Below, piece after piece: positions 27,098-37,065 of a DNA stretch of 64,000 nt. Made by a program: the position numbers and the translations under genes. The notes beneath the pieces are model-generated. The model was not told the origin of the DNA and did not search any database. It worked only from the letters and a program-made list of their open reading frames with translations. The DNA is taken from positions 345,743 through 409,742 of the forward strand of contig CAWICV010000006.1 of the NCBI GenBank assembly GCA_963834705.1, written 5' to 3'. The stretch comes from RYN-230 sp963834705. GTDB lineage: Bacteria > Actinomycetota > Actinomycetes > Streptosporangiales > Streptosporangiaceae. Positions within the stretch are counted from its first letter, which is position 1. Each line of letters starts with the position of its first letter.

Positions 27098-27910
27098 TTA
27101 GCTGGTGCGCCGCGCGCGGCGCAGCGCGGTGAACGGCGCCGCCGCCGTCTGGAACACGCTGCGGATCATCGAGTTGTGCCAGACGTTGCCCGCGTGGTGC
27201 CACTGCCGCTTGCTGTCCACGCAGACCGTCCGGGTGGTCACCGGGGCTCCGGCCGCGCCCAGGTAGTCGCCCAGCGCGGTCAGCGTCTGGGCCCAGAACA
27301 CGTCTTCCTTGCGGTGCCCGCCGAACATCATGCCCAGCTCGTAGAGCGGGTCGTTGGCCCGCATCAGCACCTGGGCCTGGACGGCTGTGCTCGCGGCCTC
27401 GCGTTCCGCGGAGAACGTGATCCAGCCCGCGAACATGTGCCCCTGCGGGGTCATCAGGGTGAACGATTCCTCGTCCGCGTACAGCACGAATACACCGGTG
27501 GACAGCTTCACCCCGCCGCCGATGGCCAGGTCGAGCAGGGCCACGTCACCGGGGCTGATCCCGGTCAGCGCGCCGGCGAACCGGTTGCCGGCCGGCCAGA
27601 ACTCGGGGAAGTGCGCCTTCCAGGTGGCGATGGCCGACTCCGGGGTAATGTCCCCGGGCACGGTCAGCCGGTAGGTCTTCTGCCACATCTTGCCGAACCC
27701 CTGTACCGGGCCGGTCAGCCGGCGCCCGGCCACGTTGGTGCCGCGCACCCCGTCCCGCTGCTGCACGTCCAGCCGCTCCACCTTGGCCGCCCACCGGCCG
27801 AGGTCCCGGGGCGTCGCTGTGCTACCTGCAACCGTTGCCGCCGCCTCGCGCACGCTCAGCTCGATCTGCTCCGCCGAGGTGGCCCGCTCCGGGTCCACTG
27901 CCTCAGTCAT
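27098..27910 (-). CDS. Conserved hypothetical protein, 270 aa
   Basis: I do not recognise the family. The protein is soluble in appearance, with a central segment TGPVQGFGKMWQKTYRLTVPG, a beta-rich middle (LSTGVFVLYADEESFTLMTP, GHMFAGWITFSAERE) and a basic C-terminus (ALRRARRTS). The alternation of strands could fit a SRPBCC/DUF1990-like lipid-binding fold, a weak suggestion only. ATG 27910 has a good site (GAGGGGG). It is 10 bp after STAS-2 and 22 bp before the FAD oxidoreductase, so it is part of the same transcript. Confidence 0.65.
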   Translation of the reverse strand: MTEAVDPERATSAEQIELSVREAAATVAGSTATPRDLGRWAAKVERLDVQQRDGVRGTNVAGRRLTGPVQGFGKMWQKTYRLTVPGDITPESAIATWKAHFPEFWPAGNRFAGALTGISPGDVALLDLAIGGGVKLSTGVFVLYADEESFTLMTPQGHMFAGWITFSAEREAASTAVQAQVLMRANDPLYELGMMFGGHRKEDVFWAQTLTALGDYLGAAGAPVTTRTVCVDSKRQWHHAGNVWHNSMIRSVFQTAAAPFTALRRARRTS

Positions 27911-27920
27911 GACATCCCCC

Positions 27921-28277
27921 TCAGGCGCCCGCGACAGACAGTGCGGAAGCCTCGTCCTCGTAAATCGTGATCGCCTCGTCCAGCCGGGTCAGCTCGAAGA
28001 TCTCCCGGTAGTGCTCGCTCAGCCCGTACGCGGCCAGTTGCTGCCGTTGCCGGTTGGCCCGGACGAGCAGGGTGACCAGCATCCCGATGCCGCCGCTGTT
28101 CATGTACTCCAGCCCGGCGAAGTTGAGTACCAGCCGGCTGGTGCCCGGCCCGCTCGCCTCCTCGTAGGCCGACATCAGCACCGGCTCACAGCCCGCGGTG
28201 ACGTCGCCCTTGATGTCCACCACCGCCACCGTGTCCGCCACCCGCCTGACGTGCATGGTGACCACCGGTCCGTCCAT
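27921..28277 (-). CDS. STAS-domain anti-sigma factor antagonist (STAS-2)
   Basis: A 118-aa single STAS domain. The phosphorylatable serine lies in YMNSGGIGML, after LVLNFAGLEY. The C-terminal half GLSEHYREIFELTRLDEAI matches the neighbouring STAS-1. Unphosphorylated, it should bind and inhibit the HATPase partner. ATG 28277 is preferred, with GTG 28280 adjacent; the site is GGGAGGGG. It is the fourth gene of the operon. Confidence 0.88.
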   Translation of the reverse strand: MDGPVVTMHVRRVADTVAVVDIKGDVTAGCEPVLMSAYEEASGPGTSRLVLNFAGLEYMNSGGIGMLVTLLVRANRQRQQLAAYGLSEHYREIFELTRLDEAITIYEDEASALSVAGA

Positions 28278-28317
28278 CACTACCCCTCCCTTAGTGACCC
28301 TTAGTGCTTAGTGACCC

Positions 28318-28671
28318 TTAGTGACTGTGCATCTGTAGCGCTGCGTCGAGGTCGCCGAAGACCTCGATGAAGTCGGACAGCCGGGTGATGTCGAAGATCT
28401 CCCGGTAGTGCTCGGACAGGCCGCTGGCCACCACCGTGCGGCGCTGCGCCCGGGCCTGGGCCAGCACGCTGACGATGAGCGCGATCCCGGTCGAGTTGAT
28501 GTAGTCCACCCGGGCGAAGTCGAGCACCACGGTCTGCGCCGTGCCGTCCGCGATCGCCTGCTGGTAGGCGGCGTTCAGCACCGCGGCGGCGCCGCCGTCC
28601 ACTTCCCCGGTGAGCTCGATGACCGCGGTGTCGTCCACCGCGTGCACGGCCGCCTCACAGATCCTCTTCAT
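28318..28671 (-). CDS. STAS-domain anti-sigma factor antagonist (STAS-1)
   Basis: A 117-aa STAS domain with the conserved serine in YINSTGIALIV. It shares GLSEHYREIFDITRLSDFIE with STAS-2, so the two are recent paralogs. ATG 28671 has a good site (GGGAGG) and lies inside the last 17 bp of the HATPase gene. Two antagonists for one kinase allow graded or two-input switching, as in the RsbR/RsbS and SpoIIAA systems. The short spacer to STAS-2 contains repeated TTAGTGACCC. Confidence 0.9.
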   Translation of the reverse strand: MKRICEAAVHAVDDTAVIELTGEVDGGAAAVLNAAYQQAIADGTAQTVVLDFARVDYINSTGIALIVSVLAQARAQRRTVVASGLSEHYREIFDITRLSDFIEVFGDLDAALQMHSH

Positions 28672-29152
28672 GACCGCCTCCCGGCAAGTCGGCTACCGGT
28701 GCGCGCGCGCCGGTCCGCATGGTGAGCTGAATGGTGTGCCACGGGCCGTCGGTGCTGACCTGCATCGCGTCGACCATGTTCCGGATCAGGAACAGCCCCC
28801 AGCCCCGGGGCGGCTGCTCACCGGCCAGCTTCAGCTCGAGGTCGGGGGTCACGGCGGGCCCGGCCGGGCTGTGCTCGCCGCCGCGGTCAGTGATGGCCAC
28901 GATGATGTCCGGGCCGTCCAGGGTGACCTCGACGTCGACCGGGATCTCCGGCCGGTTGCGGTTGCCGTGCTCGATCGCGTTCATGGTCGCCTCGGCTACC
29001 GCCGTCTTCAGCCGCTCCAGCCGCGCCCCGGTCAGGTCGCAGCCCGCCACCGCCTCGGCCACCCGGGCCCGCGCGACCCGCTCATTGCCCGGCTCGCTGG
29101 CCACCGCGAACGACGCCAGCTGCCGCCCGGCCGGATGGGCCACCGAGGTCAT
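28655..29152 (-). CDS. HATPase_c anti-sigma kinase (RsbW/SpoIIAB-like)
   Basis: A 165-aa GHKL ATPase. The N-box is VAEATMNAIEHGNRNRPEI, the G1 box is IIVAITDRGGEHS and the G2 region PRGWGLFLIRNMVD. In the family this protein binds a sigma factor or phosphorylates the STAS antagonist. No sigma-factor gene lies nearby, so the target is elsewhere or not a sigma factor. ATG 29152 overlaps the phosphatase stop (ATGA); the longer upstream frame is a shadow. Confidence 0.9.
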   Translation of the reverse strand: MTSVAHPAGRQLASFAVASEPGNERVARARVAEAVAGCDLTGARLERLKTAVAEATMNAIEHGNRNRPEIPVDVEVTLDGPDIIVAITDRGGEHSPAGPAVTPDLELKLAGEQPPRGWGLFLIRNMVDAMQVSTDGPWHTIQLTMRTGARAPVADLPGGGHEEDL

Positions 29153-30510
29153 TCGCCACCTCCCGCGTACCCGGCGTGCAGCGATCGCTGCAGGCAGACC
29201 AGCGTGATGTCGTCCTCCTGCTCGGCGTCTGGGCCGGTGAACGCGGCCAGCTCGGTCAGGCACAGGTCGATGAGTTCCTCGCCGGACGGGCCCCGGCCGG
29301 CCAGCTCGGACACCCGCGGGAAGCCGAACATCTCCCGGTCCGGGTTATGCGCCTCGGCCAGCCCGTCGCTGTGCAGCAGCGCGCAGTCACCCGGCTCGAA
29401 CTGGAAGGTCTTCTCCTCGTAGTCCATGCCGGGCATCAGCCCGAGCGGCATGCCGCGGGCCCGCAGCTCGGCCACCCCGCCCTTGGTCCGCACGTACGGC
29501 ACGTCGTGCCCGGCGTTGGCGAACACGATGCTGCCGCTGGCCGGGTCGAGCACCAGGGCCAGGCAGGTGACGAACATGTGCGCCGGGATGTCCGCGCAGA
29601 GCAGGTCGTTCACGTGCGCGAGCACCGCGCCGGGTGAGATCAGCCGGGGCGCGGCGCCGCGTAGCAGCGCGTGCGTACTGGCCATCACCAGCGCGGCCGG
29701 CACGCCCTTGTCGGTCACGTCGCCGACCACGAACATGACCCGGCCGTCCGGCAGCGCGATGAAGTCGTAGAAGTCGCCGCCCACGGTGCGGGCCGGCCGG
29801 TAGAACGCGGCCACGTGCCAGCTCGGCAGGTCCGGCACGGTCTTGGGCAGGAACTGCTGCTGGATGATCTGGGCGATCTTCAGTTCCTGTTCGATCCGCT
29901 CCCGGTTACGCGCTTCGGCCTCCTGCTGCCGAACCAGCTGGCCCACCCGCATGGCGGGCGCCGCGTATCCGGCCAGGGCGTTAAGCAGCCTGCGGTCTTC
30001 CGATGAGTAGTCCCGTTCGGACAATCGCGGGCCGAGGCTGACCAGGCCGATCAGGCTGCCCGAGGAGATCAGCGGGACGGTCAGCACGACGCCGGCCGCC
30101 TTCAGCTCGGCCAGCGCGGGCGAGTCCAGGTCCAGGCCGCGGATGTCCACCGCGCCCGCCGCGCTGAGCAGGTAGCCGACCAGCGGGTCGTTCGAGGCCA
30201 GCTCGAACTGCGGGCCCTGGTCGGCAACGACCACGGTGCTCGCGGGCGGTTCCGCCGGTGCGGCGGGGCGGCGCCGCCGCCAGCCCCGGGCCCAGGCCCG
30301 GGGGTGGGGCTCGCCGTTGACCGTGGCCGGGCCCGGATCTGCGATGGTGCCGCCGGGGTCAGCGAGACCAGGAGCGGCGAGGTCAGGGGCGCCGGGGTCC
30401 CGGTCCGCACTGGTGGCCGTTCCGGCGGCGGCCCCGTCCCCGCCGCGCTGGCCCTGTCCAGCTGTTGCGCCATAGCAACCCTCCCGAATCCCCGGGTTCT
30501 CCAAGCTCAC
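29149..30510 (-). CDS. GAF-PP2C (SpoIIE/RsbU-like) serine phosphatase
   Basis: A 453-aa protein. Residues 1-100 are low-complexity Gly/Pro/Ala (possibly partly untranslated). A GAF-like sensor region follows (FELASNDPLVGYLLSAAG to GLVSLGPRLSERDYSSEDRRLL), then a coiled coil (VRQQEAEARNRERIEQELKIA). The phosphatase has RTVGGDFYDFI, VVGDVTDKGVPAAL, FANAGHDVPY, LLHSDGLAEAHN and EDDITLVCL. It should dephosphorylate STAS-1/STAS-2 on a signal sensed by GAF. GTG 30510 is the first start, but one nearer the GAF domain cannot be excluded. It is the promoter-proximal gene of the operon. Confidence 0.88.
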   Translation of the reverse strand: MSLENPGIREGCYGATAGQGQRGGDGAAAGTATSADRDPGAPDLAAPGLADPGGTIADPGPATVNGEPHPRAWARGWRRRRPAAPAEPPASTVVVADQGPQFELASNDPLVGYLLSAAGAVDIRGLDLDSPALAELKAAGVVLTVPLISSGSLIGLVSLGPRLSERDYSSEDRRLLNALAGYAAPAMRVGQLVRQQEAEARNRERIEQELKIAQIIQQQFLPKTVPDLPSWHVAAFYRPARTVGGDFYDFIALPDGRVMFVVGDVTDKGVPAALVMASTHALLRGAAPRLISPGAVLAHVNDLLCADIPAHMFVTCLALVLDPASGSIVFANAGHDVPYVRTKGGVAELRARGMPLGLMPGMDYEEKTFQFEPGDCALLHSDGLAEAHNPDREMFGFPRVSELAGRGPSGEELIDLCLTELAAFTGPDAEQEDDITLVCLQRSLHAGYAGGGE

Positions 30511-30617
30511 GGCCAGCTTAGGGAGCAGGCGATACGGGATCGTTACGGCTCAGCCGGGATTGGCAGCGGATTTCACGCTGCTGCGTTACGGTGACTTCGT
30601 TGGTCCTGGGGGGGGAC

Positions 30618-33600
30618 ATGTCAGATCTGGATCTCGCGCTGCTCGGACCGCCGGTGATCACCCGGTCCGGCGCGCCGGTCAGCTTCGACACCCGGAAAGC
30701 CACTGCCGTGCTGGCCCTGCTGGCCGCGGACCACCATGAGCTGAGCCGGGAGCGGCTGGCCGCGCTGCTCTGGCCGGACGCGGACGCGGTCCGGGCCCGC
30801 GCCTCGCTGCGCCGCACGCTGTCGGTGACCGCGGCCGCGGCCGGGCCGGGGTTACTGATCACCCGCAGCGCGGTGGCGCTGGACCCGGAGCGGGTCCGGG
30901 TGGACGTGACCGAGTTCGAGGCGCTGGCCGCCGGGCCGGACCCGGGCCAGCTGGACCGCGCGGTCGCGCTGTACCGGGACGACTTCCTGGCCGGCTTCGC
31001 GCTGCGCGACTGCCCGGAGTTCGACGACTGGCAAGCCGAGACCGCGGACCGGCTCCGGCAGCGGCTGGCGGGCACCCTGGACCGGCTGGTCGCGGCGTAC
31101 GCCGCCGCGAGCGACCTGGACCGGGCGACCGATCACGCGCGCCGCTGGCTCGGCCTCGACCCGCTGCACGAGCCCGCGCACCAGGCGCTGATCAGGCTAC
31201 TGGCCTGGACCGGCCAGCGGTCCGCCGCGCTGCGCGCCTACCGAACGCTGGTCCGCATCCTGGACACCGAACTGGCGGTGCGCCCGCTGCCAGAGACCAC
31301 CCAGCTGTACGACGACATCCGGGCCGGACGGCTGGCCGGCCCGCCAGCGCCCGCCGCACCCGCGCCACGGCGCTCTTGCCCGGCACCGCCCCGGCCACGC
31401 CCGGCGACCCCGCCACGCCCGGACCGCCCCGGCCACGTCCGGCGACCCCGCTCCGACTGGCGCACCGGCAGCGGCGCGGCGGAGCCGACGGCCATCCCGC
31501 AGCGCCGCGGCCCGGCCCGGGCGCACCGGCGCCCAGCTGGCGTTCGAAAGGGGAGTCTTTCCCGTTGGTCGGACGGGACGCGGAGCTGCGTGGCCTGCAC
31601 CGGGCCTGGCAGGAGGTGGGCGCGGCGGGCCAGGTGGCCGCGGTGCTCGGCCCGGCCGGCTGCGGGAAGACGCGGCTGGTCGAGGAGTTCCGCCGGGACG
31701 CCCAGGCGGCCGGGGCGGTGGTGCTGGCCGGCCGCTGCCACGACGGCGAGAGCGGGCTGCCGTTCGTGCTCGCGGCCGACCTGCTGGCCGTGGCGCTGTC
31801 GGTCTGCCCGGAGCTGCCAGCCCGGCTGCCCGCGCACACGGCGGCGATGACCGGGCGGCTCTGCCCGGGGCTGGCCGCTGACTATCCGGACGACGTGCCC
31901 CCGCTGGACAGCCCGCTGGCGCTGACCCGGCTGTACGCGGCGATCGCCGAGGCGCTCCGGGCCGCGGCCGGGTCAGCGCCCGGCAGCGCCGGGGTGGTCC
32001 TGGTCGAGGACGTGCACTGGGCCGACAGGCCGTCCCTGGACCTGCTCGGTTACCTGGTGCGGCGGCTGGCCGGCTGGCCGCTGCTGCTGGTGCTGAGCTG
32101 GTCCACCGACCACGCCGAACGGCTCGGCGGGCTGCGCGCCGCGCTCGGCGAAGCGTCCGACGTGGGCCGGTGCACGCTGATCGAACCCGGCCCGCTGGAC
32201 GCGGAGCAGATCCGGGAGCTGCTGGCCCGGTCCGGGGTCAGCGGCGCTGACGTGGGCCAGCTGCTGGCCCAGACCCGCGGGCTGCCGATGCTGGTCCGGG
32301 AGTATGTCGAGGGGCTGCGCTCCGGCGGGGGGCCAGCCGGCGCCGGGCGGGCAGGCCGGGACCGAGCGGTGGTGGCCGCCCGCGTCCGTCCGCGAACTGC
32401 TCCTTCGCCGGGTGCAGGCAGCCAGCGAACCGACTCAGCAGATGCTGTCCACCGCGGCCGTGCTGGGCAGCGGCTGCGACGCGGACCTGCTCCGCGCGGT
32501 CAGCGGCCGGGGCGAGGCGGAGACGGTGGAAGCGCTCGACGAGGCGGTGCACCGGTTCCTGCTGACCGAGGTGCCGCCCGCGGGCGGGCACGGGCCGCCC
32601 AGCTACGAATTCCCCTACGAGGCGCTGCGCGCGGTGGTGTATGAGGCGGCCACGCTGGCCCGGCGCCGGCTGCTGCACGGCCGCGCCGCCGACACGCTGG
32701 CCCGGCGGTATGACCGCGACCCGGCCGCCACCCGGGCCGCGGCGGTGGCCGAGCACCTGCAGCGGGCCGGGCGGGACAGCGAGGCGGCGGACTGGTGGTG
32801 GCGGGCCGCCGGCCGGGCCCGCGAGCTGTACGCGCACGCCGAGGAGTACGCGCACCTGCGCAAGGCGGCCGCGCTCGGCTACCCGGCGGTCCCGGTGGCG
32901 GTGGCGCTCGGCGACGCGGCCACCATGCTCGGCCGGTACCGCGAGGCGCTGGCCGAGTTCGAGGCCGCGGCGGCCGCGGTGGCCGCTGCTGGACGGGGAC
33001 GACGACAGCCTCGGCGCGGACATCGAGCACAAGCTGGCCGAGGTGCACCACCGGCTGGGTGACTGGGCGCTGGCCGAGGCGCACCTGGCCGCGGCGGCCC
33101 AGCTGCTGGACCAGCTGCCTGACCAGCGAGACACCAGCCGCCAGGCCCGGATCGCGGCCGACCGGGCCGTGCTCGGCTACCGCCGCGGCGCTACCGCGGA
33201 CGCGGCCCGGCTGGCTGGGCAGGCACTGGCCGCGGCCCGCGCGGCGGGCGACCCGGCCGCGGTGGCCCAGGCACTGAACGTGCTGGGCATGCTGGCCGCC
33301 CGGCGCGGCGACACCGCGGCGGCCGCGGCCCAGTTGCGGGAGAGCCTGGCCCAGGCCCGCCAGCTGCCGGACCGCGGGCAGGCCGTGGCCGCGCTGAACA
33401 ACCTGGCCCGGCTGCTGGCCGAGAGCGGCCGCCCGGCCGAGGCACTGCCGCTGGCCCAGGAGGCGCTGGCGCTCGGCCGCGAGCTCGGCGACCAGCACCG
33501 GCTGGCCGCGCTGCACACCAACCTGGCCGACCTGCTGCACGCGGCGGGCCAGCGGGACGCCGCCCTGGTCCACCTCAAGGAGGCGGCCCGGGGCTTCGCC

Positions 33601-33657
33601 GCGGTGGACACCGGCGGCACGCCGCGGCCCGAGGTGTGGATGCTCGTCGAGTGGTAG
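30618..33657 (+). CDS. SARP-type regulator with AAA/ATPase and TPR domains (three apparent frameshifts)
   Basis: Joined, this is a protein of about 1010 aa. The OmpR-like winged helix starts LALLGPPVITRSG. The bacterial transcriptional activator domain (FLAGFALRDCPEFDDWQAE to LVRILDTELAVRPLPET) follows. An ATPase has Walker A LGPAGCGKTRL and Walker B VVLVEDVHWADRPSL. The C-terminal TPR array (LAEVHHRLGDWALAEAHL and repeats) ends VWMLVEW. Frames change within the proline linker about 31380-31550, near 32340-32380, and at 32985 (GCC-g-CTG). Large SARPs usually switch on antibiotic clusters, but no polyketide or peptide synthase is in view. ATG 30618 follows a G-run; it diverges from the phosphatase operon. 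Confidence 0.85.
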
Positions 33658-33694
33658 CGAGACGGACGAAGCACAGCCGAGTGGTGACGCCAGA

Positions 33695-33727
33695 CGGCCC
33701 GTCGCCCCGGAATGGGGTGACGGGCCG
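33695..33727. terminator. 14-bp stem hairpin between convergent genes
   Basis: Arms 33695-33708 and 33714-33727 (CGGCCCGTCGCCCC / GGGGTGACGGGCCG) pair with one G-T mismatch around a 5-nt loop. It lies between the SARP stop and the stop of the convergent phosphoesterase gene, and can terminate both. Confidence 0.75.
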
Positions 33728-33750
33728 CCGGTGTCTGCCCGGTGGGCTGG

Positions 33751-35493
33751 CTAGTCCTTCTTGGCCTGCCAGCCGCCGCCGCTGACCACCGCACCGGTGG
33801 TCGGGTTGAGGATGAGCGGTTCGAAGTGCGGGAAGGTGTGGAAGTCCAGCACGCCGCCCGGCGCGTCCAGGCTGCCAGCGATGTTGGCGAACGAGCCAGC
33901 GCCGGTCGACTCGCCGTGCAGCCAGTTGTCCTCGATGAACTTGAGGACCGAGGACTGGTCGGTCACGGTGTGGTCGACGTAGTTCGTCTTGGCGTCACGG
34001 GCGAGATGACGAGCAGCGGCAGGCGCGGGCCGTGGCCGCAGCGGTCCGGCGTGGCCGCCGACCGTGATCGGCGCGGTCGTGCACACCGCGGCGTCGAGCG
34101 CGAGGTCGTTGCGAGCCGTTGACGATCGGGGCGACCTGGTGGTCGTACCAGCCGTCGGAGTCGTCGTAGGCGATGACGATCGCGGTGCTCGTCCAGTACT
34201 GGCGACTGCTGGATCGCGTTGATCGTCGTTGACCAGGAAGTGCTGCTCGTCGAGCGGGTCGGAGTAGCCGGCGTGGCCGTCCTGGTACTCCGGCGCCTTG
34301 AGGAAGCTGACGGCCGGCAGGTTGCCGGCCTTCAGCGCGGTGTCGAAGTCGGTCAGGTCGTACTGGTGGTTGGCCTGGTCGGTGTGGCCGATCGCGGCCG
34401 TCGAGGACGGCGGCAGGTGGTGCGGGTTCGAGGTCGACTGTGTAGTACTCGAACGGGTCGTGGTGCGGCGTGTAGTCGGCCGACCGTCGCGCCGCCGATG
34501 TTGGTGTGCGTCGCGCCGCAGACCGCGTAGCGCCGGTCGGCTGTTCGGCCGTGGTCGGCGCGAAGCCGCCCTGGAACCAGCCCCAGGTGACGTTCTTCGC
34601 GTTGAGCAGGTCGCCGATGTTCTTGCCCGGTCATCCGCCGACCGGCGTTGGTGGAGGTGTGGTTGGTGTCCGAGCAGTCGTCGTAGGCCGGGTCGGGGTC
34701 GCTGATGACCGTGCCGACGCCGTTGGCGTTCGGCGAGCCGACGCGTACGGCGTCGGTGGTCGGCGCGCCGGTGGTCGGGTCGACCGCGTAGCCGCCGCCG
34801 TGCGTCTGGCCGGAGATCAGGTTGAGCGCGCCGGGCGTGGACGGGCCGAAGTCGTGTCGTAGGTGTTGTCGCTCATCGCGTAGTGCTGGGCGTAGTTCCA
34901 CAGCCCGGTGACGGTGTTGCCGTCGTAGTAGTCCATGACGAGGCCGGGCGCGCCGTACTGGCCGGCGCGGTGCAGGTGTCGATGCTCGGTGTTCTGGACG
35001 AACATGTCCATCTTGCCGCCGTCGACGGCCTTCTGCTCCGGCGTGTAGCCGTGGTTCTGGTCGCAGGTCAGCGCCTGGCGGGCGTGAGCCGCTGCGGGTT
35101 GTACAGCGTTCGGGTTGTGCGTCAGCAGGCCGGCGCTCAGGCTGTTCGACCTTCGGCGTGTCTCGGCGGCGCGTGAACGTCGTGCCGTCGGTGTTGGCCG
35201 CGTTCGGGTAGGTGCCGAAGTAGTGGTCGAAGGAGACGTTCTCGTCGAAGATCACGACCAGGTGCTTGATCGGCGTGCGGTCGGTGCGACGATGCGGTAC
35301 TCGCTGGCGGGCGCCGTCGCCGGGACCGGGACCGAGTGACGGTGTTCGCGTTGGACGCGCTCGCGCTGGCTACCGACACACCGGCGGCGGCGCCGGCGAC
35401 CAGGACGCCGGCGGCGAGCATGGCCGTGTACCGGCCACGCCAGCGGAGCCTGGCCCGGCCGATGCCGATGCCATTGCCTGGGCCTTCGCCCAT
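33751..35493 (-). pseudogene. Secreted phospholipase C/acid phosphatase-family phosphoesterase, many apparent frameshifts
   Basis: ATG 35493 has a strong site (CAGGAGGG) and begins a signal peptide (YTAMLAAGVLVAGAAAGVSV). The mature part opens with the phosphoesterase signature VIFDENVSFDHYFGTYPNAA. Later pieces in changing frames are NLISGQTHGGGYAVDPTTG, DPDPAYDDCSD, AVCGATHTNIGG and the tail DFHTFPHFEPLILNPTTGAV. This matches the PF04185 phosphoesterase family, which hydrolyses phospholipids or phosphomonoesters outside the cell. Placed breaks (ACG-c-GCC, GTC-g-AAC, AAC-g-CTG, and a lost C in GCC CAG) all sit at codon ends. The gene is likely intact in the organism. It may supply phosphate; neighbours do not say. 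Confidence 0.75.
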
Positions 35494-35690
35494 GTAACCC
35501 TCCTGAGTCTGGGGCTGATCATGGCGCCGTAGCCGCGCACAGCGGGCAGCGTGGCACCATCGCGCACAACGGCCCAGTCGAAGCGTTCGCCATGAAACGG
35601 CGTGACCAGCGTGGCGTCGAGCAGTGTGACCGGCAGGCAAACGAGCGGGACAACAGTCCGCTGACGCCGCGACTCAGGCCGCGAGCGGCC

Positions 35691-37065
35691 TCAGGCCAGC
35701 AGCGCCCGGCCGAAGTAGTCGCTCGTGTCCCGGACGCCGGGCAGCGCGAAGAAGTAGCCGCCGCCGAACGGGCAGATGTAGTCGACCAGCGGCTCGCCGA
35801 CCAGCCGGGTCTGCACCGTCTCGAACTGCGCGCTGCAGGTCCTGCTGGTAGCAGGCGAAGACCAGGCCCATGTCGAGGTTGCCGATGGCGTCGATGCCGC
35901 GGTCGTAGTTGTAGCCGCGGCGCAGGATCCGGCTCGTCTCGGTCTGCGGCGGTGCGCGGGTTGGCCAGCCGGATGTGGGCGGTCGAGCGGGATGGCGTCG
36001 CCGGTCGGGTCGAGCGCGTAGTTCGGGCGTGGCGAACTCGTTGGTGCCGTCGAGCGGGGCGCCGGTGTCCCGGCGCCGGCCGATCATGTTCTCCTGCTCG
36101 CTGATCGCCGACCCGGTCCCAGAACTCGACGAGCATCCGGATCAGCCGGACGACCTGGTAGCTGCCGCCGGCCGTCCAGGCCGGCTCGCCGGCCGTGCCG
36201 GGCTGGACCCAGACCAGCCGGTCCATCTGCCGCGGCCAGCTGGTGTCCGGGTTGGCGATGCCGTCCTTGAAGCCCATCAGGTTGCGCGGGCGTGCCCGCC
36301 GGGCGGGGCGGGCTGGCGAAGCCGTCGATCCGCCAGCGCGACCTGCATGCCGCCGCGGGTGTGCCGGGCGATGTCGCGCAGCGCGTGCAGCACGGTGTCG
36401 GTGCTGCCCGCGCGACAGCTGCAGGCTCAGGTCGCCGTCGCACTGGGCCGGGTCGAGGTCGTCGTTGGGGAACGGCGGTCATCGCGGTCAGCCGCGGCCG
36501 GCTTGCGCGCGGCCAGCCCGTAGCGGTCGTCGAACAGCGAGGCGCCCGACGCCGACCGTCACGGTCAGGCCGTCCGGGACCACGGTCGGCCCGAGCACCC
36601 CGGAGTCGGCGGCGGGCCGCCGATGCCCTCGGGCGGCGGGGTGCCGCCCGCGGTCAGGAACCGGGCCCGGTCGGTGACGGTGCGCAGCAGGTCGGTCAGC
36701 TCGCCGCGGCCGTCCGCGGTGACGTCGAACGACACGACCAGCGGTCTGCCGCTGCGGCTTGCGCACGATGCCGGCCTGGTGGATGCCGTGGAACGGGACC
36801 GCGGGCAGGCGGCCGAACCAGCCGTGCTCGGTCAGCGCCTGTCCCGGCGGGGCGGACTGCGCGGACCGGTAGGCATAGCCGCCCGCCGCCCCGGCTAGCA
36901 CCCCGCCGACGGCGCCAGTCATCCCGGCGCCCAGCGCGCTGCGCAGGAACGAGCGGCGTGGCGGCCCGCCGGCTGGTGTGCCCGGCTCGGCCGGTGCGGG
37001 CTGCTCGGCAGGCGTGCCCGGCCCGGCCCGTCCGGGCGATCGGGGCTGTCCTCGCGCGGGTCCAT
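35691..37065 (-). pseudogene. efeB: Tat-exported Dyp-type peroxidase EfeB (deferrochelatase), apparent frameshifts
   Basis: The reading from ATG 37065 meets a twin-arginine signal, PPRRSFLRSALGAG, then the Dyp core: HGIHQAG, the GxxDG motif in MGFKDGIANP, DRLVWVQPG, GSYQVVRLIRM, the proximal-haem region MIGRRRDTGAPLDGTNEF, and GLVFACYQQDLQR to the end FGRALLA. Breaks placed at GTC-g-GCG, CCC-g-AAC, ACC-g-CCG and CGC-g-CAG are all codon-boundary insertions. EfeB takes iron from haem or oxidises Fe(II) for EfeO. Its ATG overlaps the efeO stop as TGATG, a classic coupled pair. No efeU permease gene was found next to it. Confidence 0.8.
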
